Source: Siphonodentalium dalli (Eukaryota > Mollusca > Scaphopoda > Gadilida > Siphonodentaliidae). From it: a stretch of 64,000 nucleotides of DNA. Shown piece after piece: positions 10,865-21,830 of this stretch. The notes beneath the pieces are model-generated. The model saw only the letters and a list, made by a program, of their open reading frames with translations, had not been told where the DNA came from and made no database searches. The DNA lies in contig CP136069.1 in assembly GCA_032622095.1 (NCBI GenBank), forward strand, positions 189,213,122 through 189,277,121, read 5' to 3'. Both the position numbers and the translations under genes were made by a program. Positions within the stretch are counted from its first letter, which is position 1, and each line of letters begins with the position of its first letter.

Positions 10865-11890
10865 GAGGGTCTCTGTTGGGAGGGTGTCCACCTTGGGAAT
10901 TTCCAACTGCACACCCCCCCCCCCCCCCTTGAATCAGAATCACAAGTTTTGCCTAATTCCATTTGCACCCCCCCCCCCCCCCCCTTGCAGATATTTTTTA
11001 ACCTGAAAAATTGCATACATCCTAACATCTAGTGGTTTAACTCCAGACAAATGTACATGGCCACGGGCAAGAGACCAGGACACACCGGGCTGCCCATGGT
11101 TGTTCGGTCCGGTGTGAGAAAATTTTGAAAACTATACGAGAAAATCGCAAATCCTAGCATCTAGACTGGCCTCAACTGAAGCTTGGAAATTTCCAACCTC
11201 ATACTCCCCCTCAGGTTGTAAAATTCTCCAACTGATTACCATTTCAGTCCACAAGTTTGACCAAATGTTGTAAAATATTGTTTTGTTAAACTAATTAGCA
11301 GTTTTGTATTGGCCATGGGGGGGGGGGGGGTGACTGTGACAATGACACACCTGGCTCACATGACCATGGTTCGGTCCGGTGTGTGAAAATTTTGAAATCT
11401 GAACAATAAAATCGCAAAATCCTGGGATCTAGACTAGCCTCAAGCCTTCCTAGAGTTGGAAATTTCAAACCTGATACCCCCACTTAGGTTGGAAAATTTC
11501 CAACTGATGACTGTGTGCAGTTCCAATGACAATGTTGATCAAATGTATGACAATATTGTTTTCTTAAATTAACTAGCAATTTTTTACTGGCCACGGGGGA
11601 GGGACCAGGACACAAGCTTTCCAAGTGTTGTAAATTTCCAACCAGTCACCCCCCTAAGGTTGGAAAATTTCCAACTGATGACCATTTCAGTTAAAAAAAA
11701 TTACCAAAAATAGGAAAATATGCCAATATTGGTCCAAAAACAATTAATTCCCCCCAATAAATTGTTTGAAAATCAAACTATACAAGAACGTTTTCAACCT
11801 ATTGTTGGTGTGAAATTTCCAACTAATGTTTTTGGCAGGTATGAAATTTCCAACTGTTGAAAATTCTGACCAAAGTTGGGGGGGGGTGAG
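10865..11890. repeat. Diverged ~270-bp tandem repeat with GGAAATTTCC palindromes
   Basis: Three to four degenerate units share GGTCCGGTGTG, TCTAGACT, TTGGCCACGGG and multiple copies of the palindrome TTGGAAATTTCCAA (or with one extra A). Poly-C and poly-G tracts of 11-16 bases interrupt them (about 10914, 10968, 11319). Confidence 0.75.
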
Positions 11891-11926
11891 ACACAGGTGA
11901 AACACAGGTTCCGGTCACTAAATACG

Positions 11927-12377
11927 ACCCGCTATATCAAATCCAGTCGTAAGTTGGGATTTTTTTTACCCTGTGCCAATGCATTCTCTTATATATGCGA
12001 GTCGACCATAGGTTGCCTCGCATATATAAGAGAATGCATTGGCATAACAATTTTTTATCATTTTTTTAAAATAAATGTTTCTTACAATTTTTAGGACATA
12101 AAATAAAAAACATCCATTACCCTGCAGGGAGCCCCACACATATATAGAAGCATATAGAAGAGTATCGTCTGCTCATGTTTGTCTGTGGCTCTGTATGGGT
12201 GAAATTATAAAATTGTTAAAGAATACAAGAAAAAATTATTAAAATTGTAAAAAATTGTTAGGCCAATGCATTCTCTTATATATGCGAGGCGACCTATAGT
12301 CGACTCGCATATATAAGAGAATGCATTGGCACAGGGTAAAAAAATCCCGACTTACGACTGGATTTGATATGGCGGGT
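11927..12377. mobile_element. Double-hairpin element with non-TTAA ends (family E)
   Basis: Terminal inverted repeats ACCCGCTATATCAAATCCAG and complement, about 40 bp long, run directly into the same CCCTGTGCCAATGC...GCACAGGG double-hairpin cassette present in the TTAA elements. AAATACG occurs on both outer sides (11920-11926 and 12381-12387), a possible target duplication although three bases intervene on the right. The core between hairpins includes about 90 bp not seen in other copies. Confidence 0.7.
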
Positions 12378-12719
12378 CACAAATACGCAAAATACGGCGA
12401 TTATTTAAAAATTTAATCTGCTTGCCGCGGTTATGATCAAAATAATTTAAAAGGACGATCGATCTACGTGCGAGAGAGATAGAGACAGATAGCCTCAAGA
12501 ATGTTTCCACATGCACCCTGTGAAGGCCGGCAAGGTCATAGCCTAGGCTATTATTTACAATGTGGAATGCTCATTGAATATTATGACGTATACTGGCTGC
12601 GAAAAGGTGCGAACATAGGAAATAATTTACATCTGGGTTTCAATGAACGAAAGTTTTATAGTTGAGAGTTTTATATGTTTATGCGGATTATATTTTTGAA
12701 AACAATTTCAGGCACGTAT

Positions 12720-13235
12720 GGCATTTTTTCCCTTTCGATCATTTGTTGTACCCACCCACCCCCACCGCCAATTTTTTTCCGTTTTCGGCAGTTTTTTCCG
12801 ACCATTTTTTGACACCCACCTACCCCCCCCCTTTTAACACGAAAAACAGAGATTTGCGGGGGGGAAATTCACTGTAAACAGCTGTATATGAATTTCTGTG
12901 CATACTATTTATCATGGATGTTAACATGGACATGTAAATAGGAATGAGTCATTTTGAGGTCATTCGGCCAAAAAAACATGGCTGCCAGCGGCCATCTTGG
13001 ATTTCAAAATTTGCAACAAAATACAACACGATAACTGCCTGCAGTCAGTTTACAGTTAGAATTACATTATTTCTCTCATTCAAAGTGGGTTTGAAGCCCA
13101 ACTCATTGCCAAAACACTAAAAAACAAGCAGGAATTTTTTTTTTAGTTGCGGAAAAAATTGCTTGTTGGTGGCTTTGACCACCCACCCACCCCGCCCAAA
13201 ATTTTTTTTCACCCCCCCCCCCCCCGGCCAGAAAT
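12720..13235 (+). repeat. Dispersed repeat, inverted partner of 35745-36170
   Basis: It contains the blocks TTTCCGTTTTCGGCAG, ATCATGGATGTTAACATGG, CCAGCGGCCATCTTGGATTT, AACTCATTGCCAAAAC and TGCTTGTTGGTGGC, all of which recur in reverse complement and reverse order at 35745-36170. Both copies end near runs of C or G. No ORF of note. Confidence 0.8.
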
Positions 13236-13362
13236 GCATATTATGGACTCATCGTGTGCGCAAATGACTATTATATACGATAAATGTATAAAATCGCACC
13301 GTGATGACCACGTTTTCCCACAGAGACAAACGATAGGTGATGAAATGTCGAATCTTTTGCAA

Positions 13363-13494
13363 TTTTTGACATTTCGGTCACACCTTGGCCGCCATATTAA
13401 TTGGATTTTGACATTTCGGTCACACCTTGGCCGCCATATTAATTGGATTTTGACATTTCGGTCACACCTTGGCCGCCATATTAATTGGATTTTG
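13363..13494. repeat. 42-bp tandem repeat, 3 copies
   Basis: Three nearly identical units of TTTTGACATTTCGGTCACAC...GCCGCCATATTAATTGGA. Because 42 is a multiple of three, reading frames stay open through it on both strands, which explains apparent ORFs here. Confidence 0.95.
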
Positions 13495-13642
13495 GTGTCG
13501 GATTTTTGGCTTAAAATACAAAACACACAGGAACCAATTCGTTAGAAGCGTTCAGCTATAGCTAGGCGACAATTGAAACCAAGAAACTGGAGAATTAATA
13601 TCCTTGGTGACGACCTATCCATAAGAGAGTAAAACATACTAG

Positions 13643-14985
13643 CTGGACGTCCTATATATCCTGTCTCACTGGACGACCTATATATCCTGTCTCACTGGAC
13701 GACCTATATATCCTGTCTCACTGGACGACCTATATATCCTGTCTCACTGGACGTCCTATATATCCTGTCTCACTGGACGTCCTATATATCCTGTCTCACT
13801 GGACGACCTATATATCCTGTCTCACTGTACGACCTATATATCCTGTCTCACTGGACGACCTATATATCCTGTCTCACTGGACGACCTATATATCCTGTCT
13901 CACTGGACGTCCTATATATCCTGTCTCACTGGACGTCCTATATATCCTGTCTCACTGGACGACCTATATATCCTGTCTCACTGGACGTCCTATATATCCT
14001 GTCTCACTGGACGACCTATATATCCTGTCTCACTGGACGTCCTATATATCCTGTCTCACTGGACGTCCTATATATCCTGTCTCACTGGACGACCTATATA
14101 TCCTGTCTCACTGGACGTCCTATATATCCTGTCTCACTGGACGTCCTATATATCCTGTCTCACTGGACGACCTATATATCCTGTCTCACTGGACGTCCTA
14201 TATATCCTGTCTCACTGGACGACCTATATATCCTGTCTCACTGGACGTCCTATATATCCTGTCTCACTGGACGTCCTATATATCCTGTCTCACTGGACGT
14301 CCTATATATCCTGTCTCACTGGACGTCCTATATATCCTGTCTCACTGGACGTCCTATATATCCTGTCTCACTGGACGTCCTATATATCCTGTCTCACTGG
14401 ACGTCCTATATATTCTGTCTTACTGGACGTCCTATATATCCTGTCTCACTGGACGACCTATATATCCTGTCTCACTGGACGTCCTATATATCCTGTCTCA
14501 CTGGACGTCCTATATATCCTGTCTCACTGGACGACCTATGTATCCTGTCTCACTGGACGACCTATATATCCTGTCTCACTGGACGTCCTATATATCCTGT
14601 CTCACTGGACGTCCTATATATCCTGTCTCACTGGACGTCCTATATATCCTGTCTCACTGGACGTCCTATATATCCTGTCTCACTGGACGTCCTATATATC
14701 CTGTCTCACTGGACGTCCTATATATCCTGTCTCACTGGACGTCCTATATATCCTGTCTCACTGGACGTCCTATATATCCTGTCTCACTGGACGTCCTATA
14801 TATCCTGTCTCACTGGACGACCTATGTATCCTGTCTCACTGGACGTCCTATATATCCTGTCTCACTGGACGTCCTATATATCCTGTCTCACTGGACGTCC
14901 TATATATCCTGTCTCACTGGACGTCCTATATATCCTGTCTCACTGGACGTCCTATATATCCTGTCTCACTGGACAACCTATGTAT
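13643..14985. repeat. 26-bp minisatellite, about 51 copies
   Basis: The unit is CTGGACGTCCTATATATCCTGTCTCA. Units are nearly identical except for one position, GGACGTCC versus GGACGACC; the second type is frequent in the first half and rare in the second. A few other variants exist (CTGTACG, TATGTATCC, TATTCTGTCTTAC). Three units equal 78 bp, so long frames without stops occur by periodicity alone. Confidence 0.98.
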
Positions 14986-16289
14986 ACTTCCACGCACACC
15001 ATCTGTAAACGGGCACCATAAAACTCCTTTCGGTATGCAACACTCACTATAGAATTGTCGAATAATCTTCGATTATAGTCTGTATAGTTGTGCGTCATGT
15101 GAGCTTGGAGCAAAATATCATTAACAATTACTAAATGCGAGTCCTCAAGTGAAAAATTGTGCCTGAAACTGCAAATTTCGACAATAAATAGAAGAACAAT
15201 TAACTAATACGCAATAAGATGCCACAACATGGACAGCACGTGTATAAAATATGCACTTACCGACCGTGCCGCCGGCATTTTCTGCCAACATTGCCTAAAA
15301 TATGTGATAAGGTAAACAATGTTTGTGTAAAAAATTGGCGTCTGGACCTCCTATCATTTGTCTGGAGGAGTCATCCAGATAACCCGTGTGAACATTAAAG
15401 ATGGATTATCTCTTTAAATAACAAATTTGAAATAGTTGCGTGGGAATCAAATACTAGATATGAACTGAAGACCCCTGTCCGGAAAGGCTTCTATCAATTA
15501 ATATTAATTTTATTTCGAATATTTTATTGGGACCGTTTATTTGTCTATTTTTATAACAGACCTTTCGGGTGATACCATATAGCGATAGAGAGCATTAGGC
15601 TGTTCTTATATATGGCTACGTACCGAACGTCAAATGTCCCAGATTGATTAGTTGTATTGTTTTATTCCATAGTTATAAGCGATAATGAGTATAATTAATG
15701 TTTATTTGTGACAAAATTACACCATAAAATTTCTGGTCTCTGTTAACAGTAACCACTATTGTTCGTTAATCGTTAGCTAAACAAAGACACATTTTTAAAC
15801 CAGAAAATATTCGAAATAAAATGAATATTAAAGGCACGTGCGGCCTTAATTGTCGAAAATATTCATATTTGTTCCAAACACCGTAAACAGAAAAACATTA
15901 AAACGCATAGTTTCGTTCATATACACCATGACCATCGCGTAAACAGCATGTTATCATAAAGACCTACTAAATTTTACCTAAGCAAGAGTCTGATTGTGTT
16001 ACAGAAGACAGCACAATGCTAGTGGCTAATCACACACAAATGGCACAAACGCTCTTTATTAGCTCCATATCAGGTATTCACCAACAAAGAACGCTCTTTA
16101 TGTTTACCATCATAATATAAACAAACACCAGAAAAGTAACTTTTTATGCTTTTGTTTACATAGCAATGGTCAAACATATGACCATAACATACTGTTTATG
16201 TGATATTTCTTATTTGTATACGGACAAAGTCTATTTACGTTTTTATGTTCTTTCTGTTTGTGGCGGTTTTTGACTGGTGGAGATATTTT
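14986..16289. repeat. Repeat-rich intergenic stretch with 'TCCGGAAA' blocks
   Basis: GACCCCTGTCCGGAAAGGC followed by TTCTATCAATTAATATTAA (about 15466-15535) recurs at 39896-39950 and 51801-51915, and its inner part ATTCGAAATAAAAT appears inverted at about 15806-15830; the outer part is also inverted at 16323-16358 inside the adjacent retrotransposon tail. I see no gene. Confidence 0.55.
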
Positions 16290-16421
16290 CACAGGATACC
16301 CACCGCCAAGGCCAACCGTGTCTTTAATCGATAGAAGCATTTCCGGACAGGAGTCTTCGTTGTTGAGTTGTTTCCGGCCGAAGGCCGGGTAGGATGTTCG
16401 GACTGCAGTTTGCACGTCCCT

Positions 16422-19309
16422 TCACCCTTTCTTGGCTTTTCGATGGAAATCGATCTTGTGGCTGTCGTAGTTACTGTGGTTGGGGGCAAGGCGGCGGAAG
16501 CGTGGTGGATGAGTCTGGTGCTGTCGAGGTTATGTTGGTCTGTCTGTTTCGTCTAGTTGGAGGATGGACTTCGTCTTTTTCGTGGTGAGTAGGTGGTTTC
16601 TAACTTGGAGTTCCAAGAGGAGTGGGCTGTTGTCTAGTCGGGCTAATGTCATGTTTCTGAGTTCCATCAGTCTTTGCTTGATTGTAGGTATATTCGCTGC
16701 GTCGCGGAGGGCGTTGATCGGTGTCCATGGTGGTTGGCGGAGTGCGATGCGGAGAGCTTTATTCTGGACTTTCTGTAGTTTTTCGGTGTAGGTCTTTGGA
16801 GCTGCTATGAGGATGGCGGCACCATACTCCATGACTGGTCGGACGAAGATTTGGTAGAGGTCGATGAGTGTTTGGCTGTCGGTTCCCCAGTCTGTACCCA
16901 GGAGGCATCTTAGTAGGTTGGTTCTTTTTCGGGCTTTGTCGGCTATCTTATTGATGTGTGAGTTGAAGGTCATCTTTTGGTCTAAGGTTATTCCTAGTAG
17001 GATTGCTTGGTCGGATGGTTTGATTGTCTCGTTGTCGATCTTGATGTTGATGGACTGTGTTTTCCTTCGTCTGTGGAATAGGATGAGTTGGGTCTTCTTC
17101 GCGTTGAGTTTAATTCTCCATTTTGAGCACCATGTTGATAGGTCGTTGAGTGTCTTTTGCAGTCGTTTCTGTAGGATTTGGGGGTTTAAGTCCAGAGTCC
17201 TAGGTCGTCGGCAAACTGTGATATTTCAACGTTGTTGTGTCTGTCTATAGGTATGTCGTTGGCGTAGATTAGAAAGAGGAGCGGGCTTAGTACTGATCCT
17301 TGGGGTGTTCCGGCGCGTAGGTAGACTGGGTTTGATGTTTCGTTGTTAATGCGGACGCTGAGTTGACGGTCTTATAGAAATGAGGAGACAAGGCGTGTGT
17401 ATTTTCTTGCGATGTTGAGATGGCTGATTTTGTATCGGAGGCCGTCGTGCCATACAGAGTCGAAGGCTTTTTCTACGTCTAGGAATACTGCGGCTGTTGT
17501 CCAATTCTTGCCTAGGGATAGTCGTGCGTCTTCTGCTAGTCGGATGATGTGTTCCATGCCTTCTTTCCCCTGTCGGTAACCGCGCTGCCATGGGTTGAAG
17601 AAGTTGGATGATTCTAGATGTTCACGTAGTCTGTTGCTGATGATTCTCTCGAAGAGTTTTCCGGTACACTGCAGGAGGCTGATGGGTCGGTAGTTGTTGG
17701 GGATCGAGCGGTCTTTGTCTGGCTTGGGTATCATTACTCCGACGGCCGTTTTCCATGCTGTTGGGAAGTAACCAATAGTTAGGCACGCGTTGAATAGGAT
17801 GACCAGTCTAGCGAAGAAGGCGGGTGGTGCTTGTCGTAGGATCGAGTAGGTGATGTTGTCGTTGCCTGGTGCTGAGTTGTTTTTTCCTTTCTTTAGGTTT
17901 GATGCGATCTCGTTTTGTGTGATGGGCGCTGCTATGGGAAAGACTTCGTCTTCGTTGTTGATGTTGTCTAGTGGTTTGAAGAGGTCTGGGTTGTCTTTGA
18001 TGTGGTTCTCAACGGTTATTTTGAAGTTGTCGTCGTATGATGGGCCTTGGTGGGTGTTGTGAATATTTTGTAGATTGTCTGCGAACGTTTCAGCTTTTTC
18101 GCGGTCTCCTGAAGTCATGATTCCGTCTGCTTTCTTGATGGGTTTTTCTGTATTATTGTTGGTTGTTCCGGTGCCTGTGAGAGTTTTGAAGGTCTTCCAG
18201 AAGTGTTTGGTCATTTTCTTGTCGCCGAGTTCTGTCGTTGCTCGCTGCCAGGATTCTTGCTTTTCTTTTTTCACTGCTGATTTTACCTGCTTGTTCATGT
18301 TGTTATATAGTTGTCTGTAGTGGGCGTCATTTGGGTTCTTCTGTTGTAGTCTTCGGAGCTTGCGTTTTAGACGGATCATGTTGAGGGTTTCAGGAGAGAC
18401 ACGCCATGCTGTGATGTTGACTGGCTGTTTTGGGCATGCTATGTCTAGGGCTGAGTCGATGGTCTGCGAGAGATGCTGGCATGTAGTGTTGATGTCGGTT
18501 GTTGATGTGATGGATGTTTTGTCGATGTTGTCTGTGATGTGTTGACGAAATAGATCCCAGTTGGCTTTGTTGAAGTTGCGTCGGAGGGTTTTCTGGTGGC
18601 GATCAGCAGTGGCGTTGCTGATCTTGATGTGGACGGGTAGTTGGTCGCTGGAGATGTCGTCCCCTACCTGGCACAGGAATCCTTTCGTTGTGATGGATGG
18701 GGTGGCGATGGCTAAGTCGAGGATGTCCCATTCGTTGGTTGCAGCATGGTAGTGTGTAGGTTCGTCTTTGTTGTTGAGTATGAGTAGATCTTGGTCTTCG
18801 ATGATGTCGAACATTCGGTCGCCGTTGCTGTTGGTCCGTTTGCATCCGTAGTAGGTGTGTTTCGCGTTGTAGTCTCCGATGAATATGCATTGTCGATGTG
18901 TAGATGTGAAGTGGTGGAAGGAGGCGTTGCTGAGTTATGTGAGTGGTGGGTTGTAGGTAGCGACAATGGCAGTCTTGATGCCACGAACGGTGACTTCGAC
19001 TGCCAAAGTTTCTTCGTCTAAGTCGTCGGTGTTTAGTATGGCATGTTTCAGTTCTTTGTGGATGAGTAGAGCAACCCCTCCTCCGTGGGTGTTCCGGTCC
19101 CTGCGCGCAATTTTGTAGTTCGTGAAGCTAATCCGGCTACCGTCGTTGAGCTTGGTTTCGTTGATGGCGATTATGTCTGGTTGGGTGTCGGTGATGTATT
19201 CTTGTAGAATTTGTCGCTTTGTAGTTAATCCGTTGATGTTGATGTGGAGCAGGTGTAAGAGGCAATCAGGAGCTTTCTTGTATTTCGTGGTGTGAGTCGT
19301 GTCTGCCAT
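16422..19309 (-). pseudogene. Retrotransposon ORF2: AP endonuclease + reverse transcriptase, several lesions
   Basis: The ATG at 19309 opens an AP-type endonuclease: LLHININGL, PDIIAINETKL with the catalytic Glu, HGGGVALLI, and after a TAA at 18935-18937, IFIGDYNA and SSDQLPV. In most relatives that last motif is SDH; the codon at 18641-18643 is CAA, so the catalytic His reads Gln. The reverse transcriptase follows: NNYRPISLL, LDVEKAFDSVWHDGL (motif A), a TAA at 17372, then in the same frame TPQGSVLSPLLF (motif B) and FADDL at 17215-17201 (motif C). A frameshift near 17180 leads into the C-terminal region, with another stop at 16530 and an open frame on to 16422. It would nick target DNA and copy the element RNA if intact. 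Confidence 0.88.
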
Positions 19310-19351
19310 TGTAGGTGTGAAGATTGGAAGCTGTTAAGTGTCGGTGTTGTT

Positions 19352-20938
19352 TTAACGTCTGAATGTGAACTGTTGTATGGCTTCTGCGCTGAGCTGGGTT
19401 CGGTAGAAGGTGTTGACAGCTTCGCTGACGTGTTGACTGACGCTTCTGTTGGCATCTTGTTTGGATTCACCTGACGCATTGAGGACTTTTACAATTGTTG
19501 ATGTGATGACTGCGGCGAGTTTCAGGGTATCGGTTGTTTCGGCGGGTTTCGATGTGGCTGCTGCGTAGGAAATTCTTTTTGTTTCTTTGGTCGTTACTTC
19601 CTGTCGATATGCGTGGCATCCTTTGTAGGCTGAGTTGTGGTCGTTGTTGCAGTTTGCACATTTTCGGATGGTGCTTGTACAATCTTGGGTGTTTGTGGTT
19701 ACCGGAACAGTTCTTGCATATGTCGTCTTTGTTCTTGCAAAATTCAGCCGTGTGGTTAAACTTTTGGCATTTGTAGCATTGGGTTACATGAGGTTCCTTC
19801 TTGAAGTCGATAACTTTGAATTTGTTGAGGTTTGCTCCCAGTCTCACTCCGTTCATGACTCGTTTCTTTGTGTCTTCGTCCGGACAGGTGATTTTCACTT
19901 TCCATGTCGGTTGGTTGTCGTGCGTGTTTTTGAAGCGATGTACCTCTATGTTGCTGCCGATGTCCTGTCGGATCTCGTCGTCTGTTATTGATGGCAGTAC
20001 GCCGCACATTACTGCCTGGTGTGTAGTTGGTTGTCGTCTGCTGCCGTTTGTCAATCTAAATGTCACTTCTGCTTCTTTGAACTCTTTGATGTTGCTTGCC
20101 TTGGTCAGTAGGAAATGCTTTGTCTCTTCGTTTTGTGGGTACAAGAGGAGGGTGCCTGCTTTGGTGGTTGATGTTCTGATCGGGTGGTTGGTGCCTATTA
20201 TCCTGTGCATATAGTAGGGACTTTCCTTCATCTCTTTGGTCGGGTTCTCGGCTATGATTATGGCTCGTCGTTGTCGGTTGATGGGTGGGTTGTCGTTGGT
20301 ATTGTTCGGTGGTTGAATCGGTTGTTGAGACTCGACGTTGTTTGTTGTCGGGCGCGCTTTCTTGGCTGGTGTATAGATCGGGCTGATTATTTCTGGCGTT
20401 GGTTCCATTACCTTTCTCTTCTCCCTTCTGTTTCTGTGGTGGATGATGGCAAATTCTTTGTCGGATATGTCGGTCTCAGTATGGCGTATGTCATTGTCCA
20501 TTTCTATGCTGTCTGATTGATTGGCAATAGGCGCCGTTTCGTTGGGTTTTGCGGTCGTTTCTTTGGGCTGATTTTCGGTAGTCTGTGCTGGTGTACTGTT
20601 CGATGGCGTTGGCTCGGCGGCTGGTGTCGTGGTATTATTTTCAACAGTTTTCTTCTTTGCTTTTTTGTTCTCTTTTTTTGTTGGTTCGTCGTTATTAAGC
20701 TTCTGGTTCGTCAGGATTGTTTGTAGCATTTTGGTTTGTTGACTCTGCTCGTGGCATTCTTTTCGGCGATTTTCGTATTTCTGGCTAATGTTTCTTTTAG
20801 GTCACTGAGCTCCTGTTGCAGTTCCGATAGGCGTTTGTTTAATCTTCGATTCTCTGCTGTAAGGCGACGTACCTTTTCGGAATCGGCGCCCTGAGAAGGG
20901 CACTGCGATTCCGAAAGTGCAGTAGGTTTGTCATCCAT
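19352..20938 (-). pseudogene. Retrotransposon ORF1 (gag-like, zinc-knuckle protein), two frameshifts
   Basis: This encodes the nucleic-acid-binding protein of the element. It starts at the ATG at 20938, whose N-terminus (residues ~18-60) is a leucine/glutamate-rich coiled coil (RRLTAENRRLNKRLSELQ). A long Thr/Pro/Asn-rich linker follows, then a PRE_C2HC-like region and CCHC knuckles: CYKCQKFNHTAEFC, CKNCSGNH and, in another frame, CANCNNDH. One frameshift is at about 20752, where a base present in the copy at 23970 is missing; a second is at about 19690 inside the second knuckle. Beyond that the frame stays open to a TAA at 19352-19354. Three knuckles are typical of Jockey/I-type ORF1. Confidence 0.85.
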
Positions 20939-21067
20939 TTGCGTGGAATATAAAAGAAAAATAAGAAATGTTTACTCACTTATTTGTCCTGTGTCTTCTT
21001 GGAGAGAGAAAATACAGTTCACTTACTTGCGAGGTGGACTGTGTAACCGGATTTCGATTCAGATCTA

Positions 21068-21321
21068 ATATTTTATACCCCGGTAACTATATAATACATG
21101 TTTACAAAGAGATAATCCACCTTTATACCCCAGTAACTATATAATACATGCTTACAAAGAGATAATGCACCTTTATACCCCGGTAACTATATAATACATG
21201 TTTACAAAGAGATAATCCATCTTTATACCCCGGTAACTATATAATACATGTTTACAAAGAGATAATCCACCTTTATACCCCGGTAACTATATAATACATG
21301 TTTACAAAGAGATAATCCATC
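21068..21321. repeat. 50-bp monomers beside the retrotransposon 5' end, 5 copies
   Basis: Units read CTTTATACCCCGGTAACTAT...GATAATCCAC with no gaps. They abut the 5' side of the element and the same five-copy array precedes the partial copy at 24291-24541, so they travel with it. By analogy with tandem 5' monomers of some non-LTR elements they could be promoter units; that is inference. Confidence 0.85.
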
Positions 21322-21830
21322 TTTAAGAACCATATTCCTAAGATCAACGGTGCGAAATAAATCGGGTCACGATTCATTCAGACATTACACTCTTAGAACC
21401 AGAAGTCCTTCAGAGAACCCAAAAAGGTTCTTCACCTTGTCACAATAGGAGCACCTTATTTGGTGCTTCAAAGGACCCCATCATAAGGTTCTACTGAAGA
21501 ACCATATCATAAGGTTCAACAGAAGAACCCCAAGATGGTTCTTACGGGAACCATAATATGAACATGGTTCTTCAGGGAACCTTTATAAGAAACCCAGCTG
21601 GTACCGGAGGACACAATCATAAGGGTCACACGAGGGTTCTTCTGAGAACCTTTCATATATCAGAACAGGGTTCTCAAGGGAACCATAATCTACCCCAACA
21701 GAGAACTTCAGAGAACCTGTAAGATGGAATAGCGTACGATGATAATATAGCATGTTTGCGCTCTTGCGTATATCGCGACGTTCAGTACACTTTGAGGTGT
21801 TTTATAATAACTAATAGATTGTCTGGCTTG
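21322..21830. repeat. GGTTCT/AGAACC-rich segment H, copy 1
   Basis: It is dense in GGTTCTT and AGAACC in both orientations, starting after CTTTAAGAACC and containing TACACTCTTAGAACC. Nearly identical segments are at 22726-23066 and 24542-25016, an older partial one at 25183-25380 and a related one at 30130-30296. This copy has an extra 26 bp near 21495 (a repeated CATAAGGTTC...GAAGAACC stretch). Confidence 0.8.

Larger units (their letters stand above)
16290..21065 (-). mobile_element. Near full-length non-LTR retrotransposon (Jockey/I group), inactive
   Basis: It reads right to left: a 5' region beside 50-bp monomers, ORF1 (20938 to about 19352), a 42-bp gap, ORF2 (19309 to about 16530 or 16422) and a short 3' tail. 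GC content and codon use (many ACC, AAC, GAC codons) differ from the AT-rich surroundings. Both ORFs carry frameshifts or stops, so this copy cannot move by itself. The 3' boundary is approximate because no poly-A tail or clear target duplication is visible. Confidence 0.85.

Noticed and set aside
13147-13545. 132-codon + frame and 105-codon - frame
   Set aside because: Both are kept open by the 42-bp triplicate and poly-C/poly-G runs.
14538-15008. 156-codon frame across the 26-bp minisatellite
   Set aside because: Three 26-bp units make 78 bp, so the frame stays open by arithmetic. The peptide is simply the translated repeat.
18360-20726. + strand frames over the retrotransposon
   Set aside because: They mirror the - strand ORF1 and ORF2, which carry recognised motifs.
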